Positions 34,695-42,637 of a DNA stretch of 59,025 bases are shown piece after piece. Below the pieces are notes generated by a model. The model searched no databases. It worked only from the letters and a program-made list of their open reading frames with translations, and was not told where the DNA came from. The position numbers and the translations under genes are program-made. Location of the stretch: the NCBI GenBank assembly GCA_015296065.1, contig DVDU01000069.1:1-59025 (forward strand). Direction: 5' to 3'. How positions within the stretch are numbered: the stretch's first letter is position 1; every line of letters starts with the position of its first letter. Source of the DNA: Oscillatoriaceae cyanobacterium M33_DOE_052. Its GTDB lineage: Bacteria; Cyanobacteriota; Cyanobacteriia; Cyanobacteriales; Laspinemataceae.

Positions 34695-34806
34695 AGCTCC
34701 CGTGATGAAAACCCCTCAAAGTAGGGGAAATTCATCCAGGGTTTCAAAAGGTTTAAATAACTTTGAGTACATAGCACAAGATGGAGAGGCGAGAGAGGAA
34801 AACTTA

Positions 34807-35178
34807 ATGAAAAAAATTTTGGTAGTAGATGATTCCTCAACGATGCGCCGGATGGTCAAAGCATCTCTGCAAAAGTTGGCAGAAGTAAAATTTGAAGAAG
34901 CGAGTACCGGTCTAGAGGCGATCGAGCGCCTAGTCCTATCACCAGTAGATTTAATGGTGCTGGATTTAAACATGCCAGACATGCACGGACTAGACGTACT
35001 TAAGTTCATGCGAGAACACCAGATATATCGGAACATCCCAGTCATCGTGCTGACCACCCGGAACGACGACTCTAGTTGCGTGGCAGCCTTAGCGGCTGGA
35101 GCCTCACGCTACATGACCAAACCATTTGAAACCCAGGTATTAGCAGCTCAGGCGAATATCTTGCTGACATACAAGTAG
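34807..35178 (+). CDS. cheY: CheY-like single-domain response regulator
   Basis: A 123-residue receiver domain starting MKKILVVDDSSTMRRMVKAS. The acidic pair is Asp8-Asp9, the phospho-acceptor is Asp53 in VLDLNMPDMH, Thr lies in VIVLTTRND and Lys in YMTKPFE. GAGAGGA eight bases upstream fixes this start; a longer frame from 34702 has no ribosome site. It should be phosphorylated by a CheA-type kinase and act on the motility or pilus output. It sits 14 bp before the CheA-like gene. Confidence 0.93.
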   Translation: MKKILVVDDSSTMRRMVKASLQKLAEVKFEEASTGLEAIERLVLSPVDLMVLDLNMPDMHGLDVLKFMREHQIYRNIPVIVLTTRNDDSSCVAALAAGASRYMTKPFETQVLAAQANILLTYK

Positions 35179-35192
35179 TAGGGGAAAAAACC

Positions 35193-36308
35193 ATGTCCAC
35201 TGACGAAAGCAACAGCACCTTTTTTGCAGAATTCTTAGATGACTATTTTGCAGAAAGTGACGCCCACATGACCAATGCGCGCCGCAACTTGCTAGCGCTA
35301 GAGTCCTATGTTGACAGCGACGTGGTGGAGCTAGGGTTAGTGGAAGAATTATTGCGTAGTTTCCACACCCTGAAAGGGCTATCGGGCATGGTGGGAGTCA
35401 GGGAAGCCGAAGCATTAGCCCACGAGATGGAAAGTTACCTGCGCACCCTGCGAGAAGAGAAGGCGCGACTGAGCAGTGAAGGGATGGACGCCCTCATGGC
35501 AGGCGCTCAGATGTTACAGCAAGCGATCGCCGCCCGCAAAGAACAAAGCCCACCGCCCAATATAGAAGCCACAATCGCCCGACTTCAGGCCATCTTGCCC
35601 CCAAGCGAAGAACCGCCGCTCCAGACAGCGCATATGGAAGAGACCCCCGCAGAAGTAGAAAAACCCGTAGGCAGCACATCGCCTGAGAATGGTCGAAAGC
35701 TTCCCCAACCCATTACCCCATCACCCCCACCCCCCGCCCAAGCGCAGGAGCCAAACCCCGTCAGGGGAAGCACCGCAGACCCATCAGTTCCCCCTAGCAT
35801 CGTCCTGAACAACGTCGAGAAAGAAAAACTCCATCAAGCCAGAGCCCAGAGTAAAGCATTGTGGCACTTCCAGTTTGCCCCCAATACTGAACTCGCCAAC
35901 CAAGGAATCAACGTCAACACCATTCGCACCCACCTGCAAGAGCTAGGCGAAATCATTCACGCTTCCCCCCGAATGGTCTCAGGCGGAGGCATCGTCTTCG
36001 ACTTCATCCTATCCCAAGTCGAAGCCGAAACCCAAACAGACTTCGACCCCACCGCCAAAGAAATCATCTCACAATCAGGGCTGACCTACAGCCCCTTTGA
36101 AGAGGGACTAGGGGACGGGGGGACGGGGGGACGGGGAGACGGTTTGACTGCTCCCCTGCTCCCCTGCACCCCTGCTCCCCTGCTCCTCTGCACCCCTGCT
36201 CCCCCCCTCCCCCCCGCCCCCGGGGGCGCAACCTGTCACCAAGATAAGAATGAAAGCAGCGAGCAGTGTAGCTGTATAGTTTTTGAGGATGCAATTGGAC
36301 GGAATTAG
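35193..36308 (+). pseudogene. CheA-like protein truncated after its Hpt and following domain
   Basis: A 371-codon frame. Residues 8-110 are an Hpt domain with the phospho-His at 58 (LLRSFHTLKGLSGMVG). A Pro-rich linker follows, then FQFAPNTELANQGINVNTIR to about residue 308, which resembles the segment after Hpt in cyanobacterial CheA proteins. At about 36110 the frame runs into a G-rich then C-rich low-complexity array (36112-36230), coding Gly/Arg then Pro/Leu strings, and ends with an unrelated tail four bases before pyrB. The dimerisation, ATPase and CheW-like domains are missing. It could still act as a free Hpt relay, or the array may mark a deletion or assembly join. Confidence 0.75.
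36112..36230. repeat. G-rich/C-rich inverted octamer array at the end of the CheA-like gene
   Basis: GGGGACGGGGGGACGGGG on the left is followed by CCCCTGCTCCCCTGC units on the right. The same octamer class occurs at 3838-4107, 50700-50795 and 51418-51520, always intergenic there. Its presence inside a reading frame here supports disruption of the gene. Confidence 0.88.
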
Positions 36309-36312
36309 CTGC

Positions 36313-37299
36313 ATGGCTACCTCTTGGAATCACCGCCACATTATTTCTCTGGCAGATTTTACGCCGGAAGATTACGATACGGTTTTACAAACTGCCGCTA
36401 GTTTTGGGGAAGTTCTCTCCCGACGGATGAAGAAAGTGCCCACCTTACAGGGTCAGGTAGTGGCAAATTTGTTTTTTGAACCATCTACCCGAACCCGCAG
36501 CAGTTTTGAACTGGCTGCCAAGCGTTTGTCAGCGGATACGCTGAATTTTACCCCGAGTAGTTCTTCTCTGAGTAAGGGGGAAACGATTTTAGATACGGCA
36601 AAGACTTATCTGGCGATGGGGACTGACTTGATGGTGATTCGCCACTCGGGTGCGGGTGTACCCCAGGCGATCGCCACCGAGATGGACCGCATGGGTGCTA
36701 AAGTTGGCGTCCTCAACGCCGGTGACGGACAGCACGAACATCCTTCCCAAGCTCTGCTCGATTTGTTTACCATATGTTCAGTTTTGGATCCGGAGCGCCC
36801 CCGCCTAGAACTGCTGGCGGGCAAAAAAATTGCCATTGTGGGCGATATCCTCCATTCCCGCGTTGCCCGATCGAACATCTGGAGCCTTACCGCCGCCGCC
36901 GGAGCCAGATTACACCTGGCAGGCCCCCCCACCCTTCTACCCCAACTGTTTGAGGGGATGGGTGCCACTGGGGGGAATTTGTTCTTACACTGGCATTTAG
37001 AACCCGCGATCGAAAACGCCGATTTTGTTATGACTTTGCGCCTGCAAAAAGAGCGGATGACCAACCATTTGCTCCCCAGTTGGCGGGAGTATCATAACCT
37101 ATTCGGCATTACCCGGGAGCGGCTGAAACTATGTAAACCTGGTGTGAAAGTCCTCCACCCTGGTCCAGTCAACCGAGGTGTAGAAATTAGCTCTGACCTC
37201 ATGGATGACCCCAATTTCAGCCTGATTTCCCAGCAAGTCACCAGCGGCGTCGCCGTCCGCATGGCTCTGCTCTACCTCATGGGTGGGGGTAAGATTTAG
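36313..37299 (+). CDS. pyrB: Aspartate carbamoyltransferase catalytic subunit
   Basis: A 328-residue transcarbamylase, from ATG at 36313 ([20 protein letters not shown]). The carbamoyl-phosphate site is [25 protein letters not shown] follows, and [11 protein letters not shown] closes the aspartate site. It joins carbamoyl phosphate and aspartate in the second step of pyrimidine synthesis. A start ten codons upstream would overlap the CheA-like frame and is less likely. The gene has no evident promoter of its own just upstream, because the low-complexity array lies there; it may be read from the chemotaxis transcripts, or the array may be a recent intruder. Confidence 0.96.
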   Translation: MATSWNHRHIISLADFTPEDYDTVLQTAASFGEVLSRRMKKVPTLQGQVVANLFFEPSTRTRSSFELAAKRLSADTLNFTPSSSSLSKGETILDTAKTYLAMGTDLMVIRHSGAGVPQAIATEMDRMGAKVGVLNAGDGQHEHPSQALLDLFTICSVLDPERPRLELLAGKKIAIVGDILHSRVARSNIWSLTAAAGARLHLAGPPTLLPQLFEGMGATGGNLFLHWHLEPAIENADFVMTLRLQKERMTNHLLPSWREYHNLFGITRERLKLCKPGVKVLHPGPVNRGVEISSDLMDDPNFSLISQQVTSGVAVRMALLYLMGGGKI

Positions 37300-37313
37300 A
37301 CGATCGTGATGGG

Positions 37314-37367
37314 TTTGTAGTTGGGCTTTAGCCCTCTTGGTTTGTAGTTGGGCTTTAGCCCTCTTGG
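37314..37367. repeat. Two 27-bp units with GGGCTTTAGCCC core
   Basis: Two identical tandem units, each with the palindrome GGGCTTTAGCCC, lie just after pyrB. They are a shorter relative, in opposite orientation, of the 30-bp units at 1-159. A decayed GTAGGGGCACGGC element follows at 37380-37442. Confidence 0.88.
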
Positions 37368-37489
37368 TTGGGATTCAAGGTAGGGGCACGGCATGATGAA
37401 TATTTATCAGTAAACCGAGATATCCAAGACGCCGTGACCCTGCACCTTTGTTGATTAAAGTTCACTTAAATCTGGAGTTTGAATCATTG

Positions 37490-37984
37490 ATGATTAATAC
37501 CATAACCGCCAATCCCTTCGCAGGTGTTACCACTGACAATCCCGGGGACAATTTTGCTATTACCTTTGCCCCTTTATCTCTGGATGAGGTTTATGCTCTG
37601 GCTGATGACCCCGCTAATGGGGCGGTGGTGGTGATGAGTGGCACAGTGCGCAACCAAACTGATGGTAAACCGGTGGTCGCATTGGAATATCAAGCCTATG
37701 AGCCAATGGCTTTGAATGTGTTTCGCCAAATTGCTGCTGATATTCGGAATCAATGGCCCGATGTGAATAGGGTGGTAATTCATCACCGCACGGGACGGTT
37801 AAAGATAGGGGAAATTAGCGTTTTGGTGGCGGTGGGTTGTCCCCATCGTTCCGAGGCTTTTGCGGCGTGCAAATATGGCATAGACACCCTGAAACATAAT
37901 GCCCCAATTTGGAAAAAGGAGTGGTGGTCTGATGGTTCTAGCAGTTGGGTGAGTATCGGTGCTTGCGAACAGCTAGATGACTGA
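37490..37984 (+). CDS. moaE: Molybdopterin synthase catalytic subunit MoaE
   Basis: A 164-residue protein from the ATG at 37490. NGAVVVMSGTVRNQTDGKPV and VALEYQAYEPMA are family motifs, VIHHRTGRLKIGEISVLVAV follows, and APIWKKEWW carries the catalytic lysines. With MoaD it inserts sulfur into precursor Z in molybdenum cofactor synthesis. No moaD or other moa gene is adjacent. A start 14 codons earlier (37448) is possible, but the extra residues do not look like the family. Confidence 0.94.
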   Translation: MINTITANPFAGVTTDNPGDNFAITFAPLSLDEVYALADDPANGAVVVMSGTVRNQTDGKPVVALEYQAYEPMALNVFRQIAADIRNQWPDVNRVVIHHRTGRLKIGEISVLVAVGCPHRSEAFAACKYGIDTLKHNAPIWKKEWWSDGSSSWVSIGACEQLDD

Positions 37985-37994
37985 GATTATATTT

Positions 37995-38065
37995 TTGTCA
38001 TTGGTCATTTGTCCTTGGTCACTTGTCCCTTGTCTAGTCACAAAGGACAAAGGACAAATGACCAA
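37995..38065. repeat. Heptamer hairpin after moaE
   Basis: TTGTCATTGGTCATTTGTCC-type units are mirrored by ACAAAGGACAAATGACCAAT, forming a long hairpin about 10 bp after the moaE stop. It may act as its terminator, although no clear U-tract follows. Confidence 0.75.
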
Positions 38066-38245
38066 TGAGATAATTTAACAATTCGCAACAAAAATTAATA
38101 TTTTTAAATTATTATTATTTTAGCTTAAAATTTATTCATATTAATTACCTGTTTAAATGAAAGATTTGTGTTAAGCTAACCCAATTGGCAGGAGCCATGA
38201 CAATATTTTGCTAATCAATAAATCAATCGACAAGGGTCAAAATTG

Positions 38246-39649
38246 ATGAGAGTCAAAATGATTTTGCCCGCACTGACGGAGGCCATCAGTCCCCACTGGC
38301 GGCCAATCAAGTATTCCCTATTTCCCCCTCTAGGTTTGGCGACTTTGGCGGCTTTTTTCCCGCCTGATGCGGAAATTACTATTCAAGATGAACATGTAGA
38401 AAAGCTGGATTTGGAAGATGAGCCGGATTTGGTGGTGATTCAAGTATATATCACTTCGGCTTATCGGGCTTATGAATTGGCGGATTATTACCGCCAAAAA
38501 GGGGTTTATGTGGCGCTGGGTGGTTTGCATGTGACGGCTTTGCCGGAGGAAGCTGCTAGCCATGCAGATACAATTTTTCTCGGACCGGGGGAGGATACTT
38601 GGCCGCAATTTCTGGCAGATTGGCAGGCAGGAAATCCGGGGAAAGTTTATGCCTCAAAAATACGGAGTCTCATCGGTGTGCCGCCAATTCGGCGGGATTT
38701 AATCCAGCGGCATCTTTATTTGGTGCCTAATTCTATTGTGGTGTCTCGTGGCTGTCCTCATCACTGTGATTTTTGTTATAAGGAGTCGTTTTTTCAGGGG
38801 GGTAAGTCTTTTTATACCCAATCTGTGGATGATGCTTTGGCGGAAATTGACCGGCTCCCCGGACGGCATTTATTTTTCCTAGATGACCATTTGTTTGGTG
38901 ATGCGCGGTTTGCTGGGGCGTTGTTTGATGGGATGATGGGGATGGGGCGGGTTTGGCAGGCGGCGGGTACGGTGCATTCGGTGATGCAGCCCGGATTGCT
39001 GGAAAAAGCGGTGGCTAGCGGGTTGCGGAGTTTGTTTGTGGGGTTTGAAACTCTGAATGGGGATAATTTACGCAGTCAGCATAAGTATCATAACTTAAAT
39101 CGGGATTATTCTGGTGCGATTCGCCGCCTGCACGATCTGGGGGTGATGATTAATGGTAGTTTTGTGTTTGGGATGGATGCGGATGACGAGGCGGTGTTCG
39201 ATCGCACGATCGCCTGGGCGGTAGAAAATGGCATAGAAACCGCGACTTTTCATATTATGACGCCTTATCCGGGTACGGCTTTGTACCAGCGTTTGGCGGC
39301 GGCGGGGAGAATTACCAATAGTAATTGGAATTTATACGATACTCGTCATGTGGTCTATCAGCCTGCGAAAATGACGCCGGAGGTTTTAGAATCAGGTTAC
39401 TGGCGGGCTTATGAAGATTTTTATCGCTGGGGTTCAATTTTCCAATCTGCTTGGACTAAGGAAACTTGGGACGGGCGGTGGCGTCATTTAATTTATGCTG
39501 GCGGTTGGAAAAAGTTTGAGCCTCTGTGGGATATGATTATCCGCGCTGAGCAAGTGGCCAAAGTGCGGCCTATGTTAGAGTCGGTTTTACAAGGGTTTCG
39601 CCCGCAGTCTGCCAGACCAAATCCCTCTTCAGAATTGGTGGTTTCTTGA
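38246..39649 (+). CDS. B12-binding radical SAM protein
   Basis: A 467-residue protein starting MRVKMILPALTEAISPHWRP. Residues 1-135 form a cobalamin-binding-like Rossmann domain (PPLGLATLAAFFPPDAEITI, VALGGLHVTALPEEA). The radical SAM 4Fe-4S motif is CPHHCDFC at about 170-177, followed by HLFFLDDHLFGD and GLRSLFVGFETLNGDN. The C-terminal part continues with PYPGTALYQRL. Relatives carry out methylations or rearrangements in tetrapyrrole, hopanoid or natural-product pathways; the substrate cannot be told. No biosynthetic cluster surrounds it. The ATG at 38246 is preferred over the TTG just before it. Confidence 0.88.
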   Translation: MRVKMILPALTEAISPHWRPIKYSLFPPLGLATLAAFFPPDAEITIQDEHVEKLDLEDEPDLVVIQVYITSAYRAYELADYYRQKGVYVALGGLHVTALPEEAASHADTIFLGPGEDTWPQFLADWQAGNPGKVYASKIRSLIGVPPIRRDLIQRHLYLVPNSIVVSRGCPHHCDFCYKESFFQGGKSFYTQSVDDALAEIDRLPGRHLFFLDDHLFGDARFAGALFDGMMGMGRVWQAAGTVHSVMQPGLLEKAVASGLRSLFVGFETLNGDNLRSQHKYHNLNRDYSGAIRRLHDLGVMINGSFVFGMDADDEAVFDRTIAWAVENGIETATFHIMTPYPGTALYQRLAAAGRITNSNWNLYDTRHVVYQPAKMTPEVLESGYWRAYEDFYRWGSIFQSAWTKETWDGRWRHLIYAGGWKKFEPLWDMIIRAEQVAKVRPMLESVLQGFRPQSARPNPSSELVVS

Positions 39650-39807
39650 TGGACAAGATGTGGCGGCAATAGGAGGAAATACCGCAGTTGTAGTTTAGAT
39701 GTGCATGACTGCGTTTTTTATTTCCTGGGGGCATAATTACCGCCTATAAATGTAGTTTCAATCTGCCTAGTTAGGGGTAATTTATCCAACACAAATTATC
39801 TCCAGCT

Positions 39808-39849
39808 AATGTGATATAAGTCACGGTGAATAGTGACTTATATCACATT
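39808..39849. promoter_or_regulatory. Perfect 17-bp inverted repeat holding two CRP-like sites
   Basis: AATGTGATATAAGTCAC at 39808-39824 and its exact reverse complement at 39833-39849 are separated by 8 bases. Each arm contains GTGA-N6-TCAC, the core of the CRP/SyCRP1 binding consensus TGTGA-N6-TCACA. The pair lies about 90 bp upstream of the small gene at 39939 and 160 bp after the radical SAM gene. It could be a double cAMP-receptor site or a strong terminator hairpin. No U-tract follows, which favours the first reading. Confidence 0.65.
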
Positions 39850-39938
39850 GGTTTGGGATGTCGATCGCCTGTGGGGTTGAGGACGATCGCCGCCAGTTAG
39901 CTGCTAATAGTTTAGCTTAGAATTATAGATCTAAGAAA

Positions 39939-40163
39939 ATGATTATGGAAGCGCCACTTTACCTCCTACCCTTCGCGATTGCGGAAATGATGGCACAAGC
40001 GAGCCACTCCCGTCAACTGACCCTCGCTGATAGATATGGACTGATGGCGGCGGTATTTGATGAATCTCTCGGAGATGAAGAGAGGCACAGCGTCAACCGC
40101 TTGCTGCGTAACGTGTGCAAGGGGCGATTACAAATTGTCAATGAAATCTCAGCCCTACTTTAA
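39939..40163 (+). CDS. Small hypothetical protein, 74 residues
   Basis: The product starts MIMEAPLYLLPFAIAEMMAQ and continues RQLTLADRYGLMAAVFDESL, a compact helical protein with no membrane segment. Met3 (39945) is an equally possible start. It looks like a small cyanobacterial conserved protein of unknown function, with normal codon use and a complete frame. The CRP-like double palindrome upstream suggests cAMP control. It is followed by heptamer repeats and the convergent DUF4336 gene. Confidence 0.65.
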   Translation: MIMEAPLYLLPFAIAEMMAQASHSRQLTLADRYGLMAAVFDESLGDEERHSVNRLLRNVCKGRLQIVNEISALL

Positions 40164-40239
40164 ATTTTGTCATTTGTCCCTAGTCATTTGTCCTTTGTCA
40201 TTTGATAAGCAATCCTCGAATTTATCTCCACAGAATATA

Positions 40240-41421
40240 TCAAATTTTTTCTTGCGCAGGCGGCGTGATGCGCCAGCGGTTGAGCAACCCATTTAGACGC
40301 TTCAGAAATGCTAAATCTGCCTCGGGCAAGCTGTGGGATGTACCGGATTTTTCTAAAAAGCCGAAAGCCTGCCGAAACTGGCGCGGCTCGGCGGCGATCG
40401 GGGCGTCTAAATGGCAGGGAATAATCCGCTGAAAATGCCAACTAGCTACTTGATCCGCCCAGTCAAGGGTAGCTCTGGGAGCGCGGTTGAGAATCAGGGT
40501 TTGGAGAATGGGGGCTACTAATAGATGCTGGTCGCTCAAAGCATCAAAAGACTGCTGCCAGTTATACCACCACTGGAAAGGAAATAAACCAAAATAGGCT
40601 TTCGGCGATCGGTCTGCCGCTTTCCAAGCATTGCGGAAAGTTTCACCCCAGTTCACCACATCGAGGACGCTCGGTTGGAAATAAAAGGTAAATAGACAAA
40701 GCCGCTGCCATCCTTTGCGGCGGTTGGTTTCCGAGTCGGTTATCGGGGAGGCGGCGTCATCGCGAGCGTGGAAGAGGAGGGGATAGGGGTCAAGTTGGAG
40801 GATTTCCGGGGGGTCTGCGGGAACGGAAACAATGGTATCGGCGAGCAGAAGGGTGCCCGATCGTCTGTGGCAAAACGCCACCTCTGCAAACGGACCCACA
40901 CCCAAATCCACCGGACCGAGTAAGGCCCAGTCAAACTCATCCCCAAACGGCACATCCTTGGTATCCGCCGGAAGTACCCGCGTCCTCCCCGAAGGGAAAC
41001 CCAACCAGCTCAAAGGCAAATTGAGCGGAAAGCTCCATTGGGAGGGAGCCACAAACACCGTCGCTTTAGGAAACCGCCGCGCAAACGGACCAACAAACAC
41101 TTTATGCTCGATACCGGAAACCGTGGGGAGGATAATGTATTTCACCTCGCCGTGAACCGCCTCTAACTCCCGCATTAACGCCACACATTCCCTCGTTGGC
41201 GCTACCGGTGCATACACCAGCAGTCCCCCAGATGACAGTTTAACCACCGTCATCCTGATGGGTACTACCACATAAAAAATGCCCTGAATTTGGTCAAAAG
41301 TCCAAATCTCATCTTTCACCACTTCTCGCATCAGGGTCCGCCGCTGGCCATAGGGGTAAAGCGGCAAAGCTGGCCAAAACGGCCACCGCCAGTCTCCCGA
41401 CTCTTTTGTAGGATGATACAT
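40240..41421 (-). CDS. DUF4336 domain-containing protein
   Basis: A 393-residue protein from the ATG at 41421 (MYHPTKESGDWRWPFWPALP), with GGGAGCG upstream. The N-terminal half is a metallo-hydrolase-like fold without the usual HxHxDH: VPIRMTVVKLSSGGLLVYAP, VKYIILPTVSGIEHKVFVGP, PKATVFVAPSQWSFPLNLPL. The C-terminal half has HARDDAASPITDSETNRRKG and IIPCHLDAPI. The function of DUF4336 is not established; distant similarity to beta-lactamase-fold hydrolases is recognised. It is convergent with the 74-residue gene and appears complete. Confidence 0.85.
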   Translation of the reverse strand: MYHPTKESGDWRWPFWPALPLYPYGQRRTLMREVVKDEIWTFDQIQGIFYVVVPIRMTVVKLSSGGLLVYAPVAPTRECVALMRELEAVHGEVKYIILPTVSGIEHKVFVGPFARRFPKATVFVAPSQWSFPLNLPLSWLGFPSGRTRVLPADTKDVPFGDEFDWALLGPVDLGVGPFAEVAFCHRRSGTLLLADTIVSVPADPPEILQLDPYPLLFHARDDAASPITDSETNRRKGWQRLCLFTFYFQPSVLDVVNWGETFRNAWKAADRSPKAYFGLFPFQWWYNWQQSFDALSDQHLLVAPILQTLILNRAPRATLDWADQVASWHFQRIIPCHLDAPIAAEPRQFRQAFGFLEKSGTSHSLPEADLAFLKRLNGLLNRWRITPPAQEKI

Positions 41422-41486
41422 CTGCGCTCCCTCGCTCCCCAAACACCTTCAAATGCAGGATTGTAGCAAATATTTGTCCAAGAACA

Positions 41487-41541
41487 ATTGACAATTGACA
41501 ATTGATAATTGATAATTGATAATTGATAATTGATAATTAGC
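41487..41541. repeat. ATTGATA heptamer run
   Basis: About seven ATTGATA or ATTGACA heptamers in tandem between the divergent DUF4336 and Uma2 genes, followed by CAAAGGACAAAGGAC-type units. It directly precedes the Uma2 promoter. Confidence 0.85.
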
Positions 41542-41557
41542 AAAGGACAAAGGACTC

Positions 41558-41585
41558 TTGGACCAAGGACAATCTATGATATAAT
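41558..41585 (+). promoter_or_regulatory. Promoter of the Uma2 gene
   Basis: TTGGAC at 41558-41563, a 16-base spacer and an extended -10 TGATATAAT with TATAAT at 41580-41585. The -10 and the ribosome site GGTAGGTAAT recur almost unchanged before the second Uma2 gene (TATAAT at 58918-58923). Confidence 0.7.
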
Positions 41586-41613
41586 CATACAAAATTAACA
41601 CCGGGTAGGTAAT

Positions 41614-42507
41614 ATGGTACAAATTCAACCGCCAGATATTCCCACCTTCCCCCCGGGAGAGTTATGGAGTGATGAACCACCCTTGGAAACCTATCGTCAT
41701 CTACAACAATTACTGCTGCTCCTGAGTAGTTTAGAACAGTTTTGGGCAGACCGCACGGATTTTTTTGCGGCTGGTAATATGACAGTTTATTACAGCAGCC
41801 GCCAGCGCAAGGATGAGCATCTACGCGGTCCAGATTTCTTTGTGGTGTTGAACACGGAACGCCGGGAGCGGAAAAGTTGGGTAGTATGGGAGGAGGATGG
41901 CAAGTATCCTAATGTGGTGATTGAGATACTATCTGATAGTACCGCTTCGGTAGATAGGGATGACAAAAAGCTGCTTTATCAGGATGTATGGCGGACGCGA
42001 GATTATTTCTGGTTCCATCCTTATACTCTTGAGTTTAAGGGGTTTACTTTGATAGGACGGAAGTATGTAGAGATTGAGCCAAATTCCCAATCTTGGTTAT
42101 GGAGTGATGAGCTACAGCTATATTTGGGGGTGTGGAATGAACAGCTCCGGTTTTTCACTCCTGAAGGTGAGTTGGTTCTGACGCCAAAGGAAGAAGCAAA
42201 TGTACAACGTCAGCGAGCGGATGTACACCGTCAGCGAGCCGATGTACAACGTCAACGAGCCGATGTACAACGTCAACGAGCCGATGCGGCTCTAGCGGAA
42301 GCAGAAGCAGAACGTCAGCGAGCCGATGCAGCTCTAGTGGAAGCAGAAGCAGAACGTCAGCGAGCCGATGCAGCTCTAGTGGAAACAGAAGCAGAACGTC
42401 AGCGAGCCGATGCAGCTCTAGTGGAAGCGGAAGTGGAACGCCAGAAAAGTGCTATCCTGCGTCAGAAACTCCTAGAATTGGGTATCAATCCTGACGAACT
42501 TGGGTAA
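41614..42507 (+). CDS. Uma2 family (DUF820) PD-(D/E)xK nuclease-like protein
   Basis: A 297-residue protein. Residues 1-200 are the DUF820/Uma2 restriction-endonuclease-like fold: RGPDFFVVLNTERRERKSWV, VVIEILSDSTASVDRDDKK, YFWFHPYTLEF. The catalytic Asp and Glu are in GPDFFVV and VIEILS. Residues 200-280 are repeats RQRADV(Q/H) and then AALVEAEAERQRAD, coded by near-identical 21-bp and 42-bp DNA units (about 42202-42440), predicted to be one long helix. Such genes are greatly expanded in cyanobacteria and their role is unknown. A second copy begins at 58952 with the same promoter and first 13 residues. Confidence 0.88.
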   Translation: MVQIQPPDIPTFPPGELWSDEPPLETYRHLQQLLLLLSSLEQFWADRTDFFAAGNMTVYYSSRQRKDEHLRGPDFFVVLNTERRERKSWVVWEEDGKYPNVVIEILSDSTASVDRDDKKLLYQDVWRTRDYFWFHPYTLEFKGFTLIGRKYVEIEPNSQSWLWSDELQLYLGVWNEQLRFFTPEGELVLTPKEEANVQRQRADVHRQRADVQRQRADVQRQRADAALAEAEAERQRADAALVEAEAERQRADAALVETEAERQRADAALVEAEVERQKSAILRQKLLELGINPDELG

Positions 42508-42517
42508 TTTTTTTAAT

Positions 42518-42630
42518 TGATAATTGATAATTGATAATTGATAATTGATAATTGATAATTGATAATTGATAATTGATAAAAGACAAGGGACAAGGGACAA
42601 GGGACAAGGGACAAGGGACAAAGGACAAAA
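42518..42630. repeat. ATTGATA heptamers switching to ACAAGGG heptamers
   Basis: About eight tandem ATTGATA units (42518-42578) pass within a few bases into about six ACAAGGG units (42583-42628). Both have a 7-bp period. The block lies between the convergent ends of the Uma2 and adenylate cyclase genes. Confidence 0.9.
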
Positions 42631-42637
42631 TTTCTGC

